Of a stretch of DNA of 64,000 bases, positions 22,642-32,521 are shown in pieces (position 1 is the stretch's first letter; every line of letters begins with the position of its first letter). The stretch comes from Cyrtodaria siliqua (Eukaryota; Mollusca; Bivalvia; Adapedonta; Hiatellidae), in the NCBI GenBank assembly GCA_037043455.1, contig JAWPHD010001326.1:186001-250000 (forward strand), in the 5' to 3' direction. A model generated the notes under the pieces. It did no database searches and was not told where the DNA came from. It worked only from the letters and a program-made list of their open reading frames with translations. Both the position numbers and the translations under genes were made by a program.

Positions 22642-25414
22642 ACAAGAACTCAATGACCTTGAAGCTCTACTGATTGATTTTGATTTCAGGAAGTAGTCGC
22701 TACAGACTTGTTTTTAAGCATGGTGGCCATCTTGAATTTCCGGCCGACCTGAAATTTTGCTAGGATCAATTAGACATCAAGAGCAACATTCCTGTGAAGT
22801 TTCATGAAAATCCGTCAGGTAGTTTCAGAGGAGTAGTCGCTACAAGTTTTCATTATATAACTCTATGTAAACAAAGATGGCCACTGGCAGCCATGTTTAA
22901 CATCGAATCAAAATAATGGTTGACTCTGATAAGCATCATGTCATGCTGATCATTTTATAAAAAGTCCCATATCAATATCACTTATAGTTTTCAAGACGTA
23001 GTCGCTACAAACTTCTTTTTTAAAAATCTATTTTTAGCTGTGGCGGCCATCTTTAATTTCTGGCTGATCTGAAATTTTGCTAGGATCAATTAGACATTAA
23101 GAGCAACATTCCTGTAAAGTGTCATCAAAATCCGCCGAGTAGTTCCAAAGGAGTAGTCGCTACAAGTTTTTAGCTCTACTGATCAGAGATCAGCAGAGCT
23201 TATGCCGTGGTGCGGCGTCCGTCGTCCGTCCGTCCGTCCGTCTGTCCGTCTGTCCGTTAACTTTTATTTGTAGCGACTACTCCTCTGAAACTACTGGATG
23301 GATATTCATAAAACTTTACAGAAATGTTGCCCATGAAGTCTAGTTGATCCTAGCAAAAATTCATGTTGATGTGAAATCCAAGATGGCCGCCAAAGCTAAA
23401 AATAGATTTTTTAAATTCAAGTTTGTAGCGACTACTTCTTGAAAACTATAAGTGATATTGATATGGGACTTTTTCTAAAATGATCAGCATGACATGATGT
23501 TGGTCCTTGTCGAAAATCGTTTTGATTTGACGTTAAACATGGCTGCCAGCGGCCATCTTTGTTAAAATAGAGTTATATAATGAAAACTTGTAGCGACTAC
23601 TCCTCTGAAACTACTTGGCGGATTTTCATGAAACTTAACAGGAATGTTGCTCTTAATGTCTAATTGATCCTAGCAAAATTTCAGATCGGCCAGAAATTCA
23701 AGATGGCTGCCACAGTTAAAAATAGATTTAAAAAAAATAAGTTTGTAGCGACTACTTCTTGAAAACTATAAGTGATATTGATATGGGACTTTTTCTAAAA
23801 TGATCAGCATGACATGATGGTTATCCGAGTCGAACATTATTTTGATTCGACATTAAACATGGCTGCCAGTGGCCATCTTTGTTTACATAGAGTTATATAA
23901 TGAAAACTTGTAGCGACTACTCCTCTGAAACTACTTGACAGATTTTCATGAAACTTCACAGAAATGTTGCTCTTGATGTCTAATTGATCCTAGCAAAATT
24001 TTAGGTAGGCCGGAAATTCAAGATGGCCGCCATGGCTAAAAATAGATTTTCAAAATACAAGTTTGTAGCGACTACTTCTTGAAAACTATAAGTGATATTG
24101 ATATGGGACTTTTTCTAAAGACATGATGTTGGTCCTTGTCGAAAATCGTTTTGATTCGACGTTAAACATGGCTGCCAGCGGCCATCTTTGTTTACATAGA
24201 GTTATATAATGAAAACTTGTAGCGACTACTCCTCTGAAACTACTTGACGGATTTTCATGAAACTTCACACGAATGTTGCTCTTGATGTCTAATTGATCCT
24301 AGCGAAATTTCAGGTCGGCCGGAAATTCAAGATGGCCGCCACGGCTAAAAATAGATTTTTAAAAAATAAGTTTGTAGCGACTACTTCTTGAAAACTATAA
24401 GAGATATTGATATGGGACTTTTTCTAAAATGATCAGCATGACATGATGGTTATCCGAGTTGAACATTATTTTGATTCAACGTTAAACATGGCTGCCAGTG
24501 GCCATCTTTGTTTACATAGAGTTATATAATGAAAACTTGTAGCGACTACTTCTCTGAAAGTACTTGACAGATTTTCATGAAACTTCACAGAAATGTTGCT
24601 CTTGATGTCTAATTGATCCTAGCAAAATTTCAGGTCGGCTGGAAATTCAAGATGGCCGCCACAGCTAAAAATAGATTTTCAAAAATCAAGTTTGTAGTCA
24701 CTACTTCCTGAAATCAAAATCAATCAGTAGAGCTTCAAGGTCATTGACCTCTTGTAACTATATAACTCTATGTAAACAAAGATGGCCGCTGGCAGCAATG
24801 TTTAATGTTGAATCAAAACAATTTTTGTCATGCTGATCATTTTAGAAAAAGGCCCATATCAATATCGCTTATAGTTTTCAAGAAGAAGTCGCTACAAACT
24901 TGTATTATGAAAATGTATTTTTAGTCTTGGCGGCCATCTTGAATTTCGGGCCGACCTAAAAAAATTCTAGGATCAATAAGACATCAAAAGCAACATTCCT
25001 GTAAAGTTTCATGAAAATCCGTCAAGTAGTTTTAGAGGAGTAGTCGCTTCAAGTTTTCATTATATAATTCTATGTAAACAAAGATGGCCGCTGGCAGCAA
25101 TGTTTAACGTCGAATCAAAATGATTTTTGACAAGGACTAACATCATGTCATGCTGATCATTTTAGAAAAAGTCCCATATCAATATCACTTATAGTTTTCA
25201 AGAAGTAGTCGCTACAAACTTGTTTTTTAAAAACCTATTTTTAGATTTGGTGGCCATCTTGGATTTCACATCAACATGAATTTTTGCTAGGATCAACTAG
25301 ACTTCATTTCTGTAAAGTTTCATGAAAATCCATTCAATAGTTTCAGAGGAGTTGTCGCTACAAAAAAAGTTGACGGACAGACAGACGGACGCCGCACCAC
25401 GGCATAAGCTCTAC
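22642..25414 (-). mobile_element. HINE-like element, family E, minus copy interrupted by a nested copy
   Basis: On the minus strand the head half (AGATCAGTAGAGCTTATGCC, about 25414-25395) and GTCC strip are followed by core units, then the 3' end CAGTAGAGCTTCAAGGTCA ... TTCTTGTTT at about 22642. The copy is split at 23170/24756 by a complete plus-strand copy. Joining the two sides restores the unit text CTACAAGTTTT / ACTATATAACTC. Confidence 0.8.
23171..24755 (+). mobile_element. HINE-like element, family E, complete nested copy
   Basis: Begins TAGCTCTACTGATCAGAG, with a head hairpin to about 23199, and ends TTCAAGGTCATTGACCTC plus TTGT at 24755. The host sequence is a known repeat (family E in reverse), so the borders are resolved to within one or two bases. 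The left flank ends in a T-run and the right flank continues AACTATATAACTC. There is no target-site duplication longer than one or two bases, as expected for Helentron-type insertion between T residues. Confidence 0.85.
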
Positions 25415-26366
25415 TGATCTCTTTTGGTCCTTGTCAAAAATCGTTTTGATTCGACGTTAAACTTGGCTGCCAGCGGCCATCTTTGTTTACATAGAGTTAT
25501 ATAGTAAAAACTTGTAGCGACTACTCCTCTGAAACTACTTGGCGGATTTTCATGAAACTTTACAGGAATGTTGCTCTTTATGTCTTATTGATCCTAGCAA
25601 AATTTCAGATAGGCCAGAAATTCAAGATGGCCACCACACTAAAAATAGATTTTTAAAATATAAGTTTGTAGCGACTACTTCTTGAAAACTTTAAGTGATA
25701 TTGATATGGGACTTTTTCTAAAATGATCAGCATGACATGATGGTTATCCGAGTCGAACATTATTTTGATTGACGTTAAACATGGCTGCCAGTGGCCATCT
25801 TTGTTTACATAGAGTTATATAATGAAAACTTGTAGCGAATACTCCTCTGAAACTACTGGACGAATTTTCATAAAACTTCACAGGAATGTTTCTCTTGATG
25901 TCAAATTGATCCTAGCAAAATTTCAGGTCAGCCGGAAATTCAAGATGGCCGCCATGGCTAAAAATAGATTTTCAAAATACAAGTTTGTAGCGACTACTTC
26001 TTGAAAACTATAAGTGATATCGATATTGGACTTTTTCTAAAATGATCAGCATGACATGATGTTGGTCCTTGTCAAAAATCATTTTGATTCGATGTTAAAC
26101 ATGGCTGTCAGCGGCCATCTTTGTTTACATAGTTATATAATGAAAACTTGTAGCGACTACTCCTCTGAAACTACTTGGCGGATTTTCATGAAACTTCACA
26201 GGAATGTTGCTCTTGATGTCTTATTGATCCCAGCAAAATTTCAGGTTGGCCGGAAATTCAAGATGGCCGCCACAGCTAAAAATAATTATTCAAAAAACAA
26301 GTTTGTAGCGACTACTTCCTGAAATCAAAATCAATCAGTAGAGCTTCAAGGTCATTGACCTCTTTT
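25415..26366 (+). mobile_element. HINE-like element, family E, 5'-truncated copy
   Basis: Starts inside a core unit (GGTCCTTGTC), has about three units, and ends CAGTAGAGCTTCAAGGTCAT followed by TGACCTCTTTTTT. The head is missing. Confidence 0.7.
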
Positions 26367-26490
26367 TTGAGACCCTATTAATTCTTCAAGATAAGTAAAA
26401 TAAATAAAAATATATGTTGAAGATAGAATATGATCAATTTACTTCAATTTTCACAACAGCTTATATGTAAATATTATTTTTTTGCATTTT

Positions 26491-26540
26491 GAATATATTG
26501 GGGGCCAAAATACCCCCTTATCATACCTTGTCCTTTATCA
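26491..26540. repeat. Right arm of the 4-kb inverted pair
   Basis: Reverse complement of 22461-22507 with a few differences (TTATCATACCTTGTCCTTTA). Confidence 0.6.
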
Positions 26541-26619
26541 TCAAATTCAAGTCCTCCTGACTTGCTTCATTTTGTTTGTGATTCTGCGAAGTTAACATAG
26601 TGCTTTCCTTAATAACCGG

Positions 26620-26969
26620 TAGGTGGGTGATTTACCCTCTTACTTTGGTTAGCTGACCTGCATGGGCGTAATGTGGCCTGTTTTGGGCGAAGCGCCTTAT
26701 GGGGGAGGAACTTGGAGGAGGTGTCCCCTCTAAGAAATGGAGGGGTTCGCGGGCCTTCAATTTTTTTTCCATTTTTGGACCAAAATGTTGCTCGTACAAG
26801 CGATATTTGCAAGGCATATACACATTGTATGCTCGCAAAAAAAGTGGTGATTTTCCACCCTTACCCCTCTCCGATTCGTTTTTTCATTTTTCAAGATTTT
26901 TTCCTAAGTTACTCCCGGGAGTAAAGGAGAATGCCATGCAACAATGGAATAATATAAATCACCCACCTA
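26620..26969. mobile_element. MITE with 15-bp perfect terminal inverted repeats
   Basis: TAGGTGGGTGATTTA at 26620-26634 and TAAATCACCCACCTA at 26955-26969 are exact inverse complements, 350 bp apart end to end. If the outer TA is the target duplication, the repeats start GGTGGG. No transposase. It lies in NUDT22 intron 2, about 180 bases before exon 3. Confidence 0.75.
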
Positions 26970-27150
26970 ATTTTAAAACTTCCCCGGTATGCTGCTCAAA
27001 ACAAAGGGAAAGCCCTGTGGCATATGCATAAACTCCATAAAAAATAAGTGTTATCCTATTATAAAATAATAAAAAAGTATTGAACAGTCTTTGGAAGGAT
27101 TTATTGTTGGAATGGTGATTATATTCCATTTAATATCATGAATATTTCAG

Positions 27151-27358
27151 ATGCACGCTCTCATCACAGGAGGTTGAATCTCTATACAAAGAAAGCAGCC
27201 AATCGGAGGCTTTTGAGTCTGAGCAGATACGTTTAATACAGACTGAGAAATTCTTAAATTCTCAAACAGCTGACACAGATCTCTGGAACAAGATGGCAGC
27301 TGGTGCAAAGGGAATGCTCATTATGTATAACATATACAAACACAGATTTTTGACTTAG
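27151..27358 (+). CDS. NUDT22: NUDT22, coding exon 3 (C-terminal)
   Basis: Acceptor AATATTTCAG. The first base A completes the Arg codon left open by exon 2. The exon reads RCTLSSQEVESLYKES and ends LWNKMAAGAKGMLIMYNIYK, then HRFLT and TAG at 27356-27358. The YVQCSLTSEQVRKHY and MWAELCPSAKGAIILYNRV segments of vertebrate NUDT22 line up well. The ends of this exon and of exon 2 fit the same three-exon model with no frame problem, so the gene appears intact despite about 16.8 kb of repeat-filled introns. A variant poly(A) signal ATTAAA occurs at 27421-27426, 63 bases past the stop. Confidence 0.92.
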
Positions 27359-27645
27359 AATTATCGAGAAGGCACATGGAGGGCTTGTGATAAACTGATC
27401 AATAATTATTGGGATATTTTATTAAAGTTTGAAGCTCTTGTGCAGGATATGCTAATGTTTCCATGGATTCAAGATAGAATGATGTCACACAATAATGTTC
27501 AAGGATAATATCTACAAGGTGCCTGATTGTATTTATTTAACCATTAACCGCTACATATATATAATGGACTGTTCTTTCTTTGAATTAAGACCATTCCATT
27601 TATGCGACAAAGGGCTGTTTTGGAAATGACTGATCAGTAGCTAGA

Positions 27646-27709
27646 CATTGTAAACCCTGATCAGCCTGCGAGTTACTCGTTACTCTCAGGCTGATCTAGG
27701 TTTACAATG
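27646..27709. repeat. Hairpin repeat (CATTGTAAACC family)
   Basis: CATTGTAAACC-ct-GATCAGCCTG pairs with CAGGCTGATC-ta-GGTTTACAATG. The flanks (TGACTGATCAG, GACGCC/GACGCAAAGGCTATTATAGTC) recur at 46330-46435, so this is a dispersed hairpin element. Confidence 0.75.
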
Positions 27710-27975
27710 GACGCCAAGGCTATTATAGTCTTGCTTAGCGGGTTACGGGTTAAATAGGAATACACATGTATTACTATACTAGTTATCACATAATTTGTGG
27801 TGTGGGAGTGTAATAAAGCATATAATTATTACGTCAGTGTAATAAATATGCAAACGAAGGCCAAATCAGTGTTCCATCTTCCATTCAGCTTGGTGTGCAT
27901 TTGAATTGCGGAAATTTTCGTAACCGTTAAAAGTATTGAATTATGGAAATCAGTGAGGTATTCTGTGGAGAAGAC

Positions 27976-28590
27976 CGAGTCAACATACAAACATATGACG
28001 TGTGTCGTCATACAAACATAAATGTCATCATACAAACATATGATGTCATCGTACAATATCATCATACAAACATATGATGTCATCGTACAATATCATCATA
28101 CAAACATATGACGTCATCAATCATACAAACATAGAATGTCATCATACAAACATGACGTCGTCATACAAACATACAATGTCATCATACAAACATGACGTCA
28201 TCATACAAACATACAATATCATCATACAAACATATGACGTCATCAATCATACAAACATGACATCATACAAACATACAATGTCATCATACAGACATGACGT
28301 CATCATACAAACATACAATGTCATCATACAAACATACAATGTCATCATACAAACATGACGTCGTCATACAAACATACAATGTCATCATACAAACATGACG
28401 TCATCATACAAACATACAATATCATCATACAAACATATGACGTCATCAATCATACAAACATGACATCATACAAACATACAATGTCATCATACAAACATGA
28501 CGTCGTCATACAAACATACAATGTCATCATACAAACATGTCATCATACAAAATTAAATGTCATCATACAAACATACAATGTCAAAAACAT
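27976..28590 (+). repeat. CATACAAACAT microsatellite with CRE palindromes (copy 1)
   Basis: Short units of about 17-21 bp, such as GTCATCATACAAACATACAA, with many TGACGTCA or TGACGTCG steps (for example 28108, 28195, 28237, 28288, 28397, 28439). Open frames across it are products of the repeat and are not called as genes. Confidence 0.9.
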
Positions 28591-28740
28591 ACTGAAACTC
28601 GCTTGATAAAATTGATATGATGCTTTGCATTATATAATTTTATCCAACTCGTTTAATAAATTCAATATTAAATAGACACCCATATAAGATCCTCTGTTTA
28701 CTACTTATTTTAGTAGCCTCTATTTACTACATATTTTAGA

Positions 28741-28975
28741 GCAGCATCTCCGTGTTGACGTTGATTGTAAACCTTCTCGCCTCTCACCACTGCAGGTTCG
28801 AATCTCACTGTTGCCCGACTTGTGAGGAAGTGTCAATTCTTACGGATGGTGGGAGGTGTACAGTATTGGTTCTACCCAGGAAAAGTGGGTGGTCTGACTC
28901 CACCACGGAAAAATCGACCGTCATATATAACTTTACGTGTTGAAAATGATGTAAAACCCCAAAGAAACCAAATAC
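28741..28975 (+). mobile_element. tRNA-derived SINE (family S) fragment
   Basis: Contains a B-box-like GCAGGTTCGAATCTCACTG, then the body GTGAGGAAGTGTCAATTC, GGTGTACAGTATTGGTTCTA and CCCAGGAAAAGTGGGTGGTC, and a tail near GTGTTGAAAATGATGTAAAA. The same body occurs at 39121-39290 and in reverse at 61632-61735. Most of the A-box region is missing here. Confidence 0.7.
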
Positions 28976-29087
28976 GTATTTTAGTGAACAACTCAGAAAA
29001 GTGAAGTTGTGATGAATTCATGTTAGTTTCGTATGAAAACGTGTATGAAACTCTTTAAAATCTTAAAAAGGTAATCTTATTATTTAG

Positions 29088-29288
29088 CTTGCTACGGATG
29101 TAGAATATAGAGATTATTACACCGATGGGATTGATTATAGGAAAATCCTTCACAAGATGGAAGACGTGTGGTACAAAACACACCTAGCATCAAGTAAAGG
29201 ATGTCCCCATAATCGAGCCTGGCAGTTAACGAATCTATTACATTTGAAATCAGTTCATGATTTTAACCGAAATGATTCGCTTTATTGA
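29088..29288 (+). CDS. Candidate terminal exon in duplication copy 1 (unknown protein)
   Basis: A clean acceptor (TATTATTTAG) opens a 66-codon frame ending in TGA. It begins LATDVEYRDYYTDGIDYRKI and contains DVWYKTHLASSKGCPHNRAW and LLHLKSVHDFNRNDSLY. The composition is protein-like (charged, aromatic, few low-complexity runs). The upstream codon in the same frame is TAG, so the frame begins exactly at the splice site. In duplication copy 2 the 201 bases differ at one position only, a synonymous ATT/ATC change. I do not recognise the family, and no upstream exon was found. It could be a last exon of an unknown gene or chance. Confidence 0.35.
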   Translation, partial: LATDVEYRDYYTDGIDYRKILHKMEDVWYKTHLASSKGCPHNRAWQLTNLLHLKSVHDFNRNDSLY

Positions 29289-31353
29289 CCGTTATTGGTG
29301 GATGACATTGAAGTCTGCAACACTTTATTGACGTCGGGACTCAACGTCACAGTTATTTTTGTGTTCAGAGTTAGTTATTAATATTTAGCGATTATGAATA
29401 TTCTTTCGCTGAGAAATCTCAATCTTTCACCCTTAAAAATAATAAGTAATAAGTTTCCATTGTTCATTTTCATTTGAATTAAAACACTTGTGTAACATCA
29501 CGTTTCGATAATCTGGAGTGTTTGTTCTGGTTCATTCATTGGTTCTTCAATATTTATATATGCATTACTTAAATTAATCATGCATCTTGACCCGGTTGGT
29601 TGGCGACCCGGTTGGTTGGCAGTTGTAATGCCTTTTTTGCAATATAATTATTTTTATATTTTTATATTAGATGTATACATGTTATCACTGCATGCTGCTT
29701 TAATTCTGCAAATTACGTTTTTAGTTCTACTGGCATGACAGGCTCATGATGATATTTAATCATTATCCACCCTTATGTTAGCGATTTAACAGTAGAACCA
29801 ATTTGATTTTGTCGTCGCGAATGCCCACGCAAATACCCACGCTTTCTTCACACAGGTCAATATGGTAAACACGTATATGTTTACTCCTTTAACCCCAGAT
29901 CCAAATCTACACTAGACAACACATAATTCTCTGAGTGGAATGTACAATTTTGACTAAAAATTGCATGCAAACTTCTGTTTTTGTCCGAGTTCATCAAATA
30001 AAATTGAAAATACATAATCAGTTTGATTTATATAAGTCACTGCTTTGACAGCATGGTGATTCAAAATAAATGTTTTATTAGCATTTAAAAATGGGTCACT
30101 TAGAAGTGTCGTATAGTGGGGGAAAACACATCATCTAAACACAGCTTTTGTTGATTGCTCTTTGATACTTAAAAGTTCTCCGGCCATGTTTTGTTTCATG
30201 AATACGTTTATTTAAATCGAAATCAGTGCACAACAATAGGTTTTTACAATTCACACATTGCAATATATGTACGAGAATAAGATTTTATTTGATGACGTAG
30301 AAAACTTTGAACGGGTAAATTAATCAACAGGTAAATGTATTTATCAATTATCTTTCAATAGTTGTGCAGCTATACAATTCAGATTTATCTCATTAAATTT
30401 TCTCCGTTCAGACACACAGTGGTAAAAGTAGTATCTACGTCAGCACATAATACTTATTTTTACATACAACTCAGAAGCAGTTTTAAATAGGTATATGTTT
30501 CTCTCCTTGACTATCAAGAAATGTTCATATCATGTTTAATTTGTTAATTGATAATACTACAAAAAGGGTGGCCATTCACCTTTAAAACGCAAATAGTACT
30601 ATGTATGTTATTCTGTATATATGACACTGTAAATTAATAAATTATATTTAGGGTATTTGTGTATTTGAACTTTTGACCCCAACCCAGAGTCCAGTGTGTG
30701 ACCCTAGAGCAAAATATACTATGAAATCCCATCATAATATGATTAAATTTGAGATTTGTGGTCACCTGTTCAGAATTGTGGGTTTCCTCCCACTGTCATC
30801 CTGCCATAAAGATTTGTATAAGCTGTGTAGATTGATAGTCAGTGTAAAATAAATAAAATTTTAATTATATTAAGAGGTACAGAAAGTTATACAGGATTTT
30901 TCTTCTTCTCTTAACTGTTTTGCAGATTTTTAAACTACTTGGAAACTGTTTGCCATGTTTATTGGGTGGGACTGAGTGTTCAGATGTGTTTTTATCACAG
31001 CCCATCCTCTAAAATTGCTGTTACAGGAGGTTAAAAGTATGAACATTTCAAACGACATCTCCTAAACGGCATATTCAGTATGGAATTCCACTAGTTGCAG
31101 TTGACGAAGGAACATGCTTTGTTATACAACTGCTGTTATATAACTGTTAAAGAAATGTATATACATGGCATATAAATCAATACACAAGAACATGCGTGTA
31201 ATCAAGTGTGCTATCGTGGTAGACTTCGAATTACACATTTATTAGAAAGCAGTTTATATAGCACTTAAGATTAAAGGGACAGCAGTTTTGAAGTATATGC
31301 CTCAGCCATTAAAAGCAGCATCTCGATTAATTAATCCAGTATCATTTTGACTT
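29289..31353. other. Non-coding remainder of duplication copy 1
   Basis: AT-rich with no recognised exon. It holds a 16-bp GACCCGGTTGGTTGGC repeat (two units at about 29589-29620). It ends in the left part of a TTAA-type MITE (31273-31353). Confidence 0.5.
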
Positions 31354-31611
31354 ATCAAGTCTTGCTTAGCGGGTTAAATAGGAATACACATGTATTACTA
31401 TACTAGTTATCACATAATTTGTGGTGTGGGAGTGTAATAAAGCATATAATTATTACGTCAGTGTAATAAATATGCAAACGAAGGCCCAATCATTGTTCCA
31501 TCTTCCATTCAGCTTGGTGTGCATTTGAATTGCGGAAATTTTCGTAACCGTTAAAAGTATTGAATTATGGAAATCAGTGAGGTATTCTGTTGTTCTGTGG
31601 AGAAGACTGAG

Positions 31612-31866
31612 TCAACATACAATGTCAACATACAAACATATGACGTGTGTCGTCATACAAACATAAATGTCATCATACAAACATATGATGTCATCGTACA
31701 ATATCATCATACAAACATATGATGTCATCTATCATACAAACATAGAATGTCATCATACAAACATGACGTCGTCATACAAACATACAATTTCATCATACAA
31801 ACATGTCATCATACAAAATTAAATGTCATCATACAAACATATGACATCATACAAACATACAATGTC
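31612..31866 (+). repeat. CATACAAACAT microsatellite (copy 2, contracted)
   Basis: Same unit as 27976-28590 but less than half the length. Perfect TGACGTCA palindromes are largely lost (TGACGTGT, TGACGTCG and TGATGTCA remain). Confidence 0.9.
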
Positions 31867-32320
31867 AAAAACATACTGAAACTCGCTTGATAAAATTGAT
31901 ATGATGCTTTGCATTATATAATTTTATCCAATTCGTTTAATAAATTCAATATTAAATAGACACCCATATAAGATCCTCTGTTAACTACTTATTTTAGTAG
32001 CCTCTATTTACTACATATTTTAGAGCAGCATCTCCGTGTTGACGTTGATTGTAAACCTTCTCGCCTCTCACCACTGCAGGTTCGAATCTCACTGTTGCCC
32101 GACTTGTGAGGAAGTGTCAATTCTTACGGATGGTGGGAGGTGTACAGTATTGGTTCTACCCAGGAAAAGTGGTTGAAAATGATGTAAAACCCCAAAGAAA
32201 CCAAATACATATTTTAGTGAACAACTCAGAAAAGTGAAGTTGTGATGAATTCATGTTAGTTTCGTATGAAAACGTGTATGAAACTCTTTAAAATCTTAAA
32301 AAGGTAATCTTATTATTTAG

Positions 32321-32521
32321 CTTGCTACGGATGTAGAATATAGAGATTATTACACCGATGGGATCGATTATAGGAAAATCCTTCACAAGATGGAAGACGT
32401 GTGGTACAAAACACACCTAGCATCAAGTAAAGGATGTCCCCATAATCGAGCCTGGCAGTTAACGAATCTATTACATTTGAAATCAGTTCATGATTTTAAC
32501 CGAAATGATTCGCTTTATTGA
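32321..32521 (+). CDS. Candidate terminal exon in duplication copy 2 (unknown protein)
   Basis: Same acceptor, frame and stop as 29088-29288, with one synonymous difference. Surrounding non-coding DNA of the two copies shows many more differences and indels. That is weak support for constraint, but 201 bases is a small sample. Confidence 0.35.
   Translation, partial: LATDVEYRDYYTDGIDYRKILHKMEDVWYKTHLASSKGCPHNRAWQLTNLLHLKSVHDFNRNDSLY

Larger units (their letters stand above)
27727..31353. repeat. Tandem segmental duplication, copy 1
   Basis: About 3.6 kb starting AGTCTTGCTTAGCGGGTTA and ending CCAGTATCATTTTGACTT, repeated immediately to the right. Copies differ by scattered substitutions and several indels; the largest difference is the length of the CATACAAACAT array. 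The left breakpoint is at the end of a hairpin repeat and the right one lies inside a TTAA-type MITE (AAAGGGACAGCAG). Confidence 0.95.

Noticed and set aside
28074..28606. Long plus-strand frames rich in SYKHTMSSYKHDV-type repeats
   Set aside because: They follow the CATACAAACAT microsatellite exactly, have no splice or start context and collapse in the second duplication copy.
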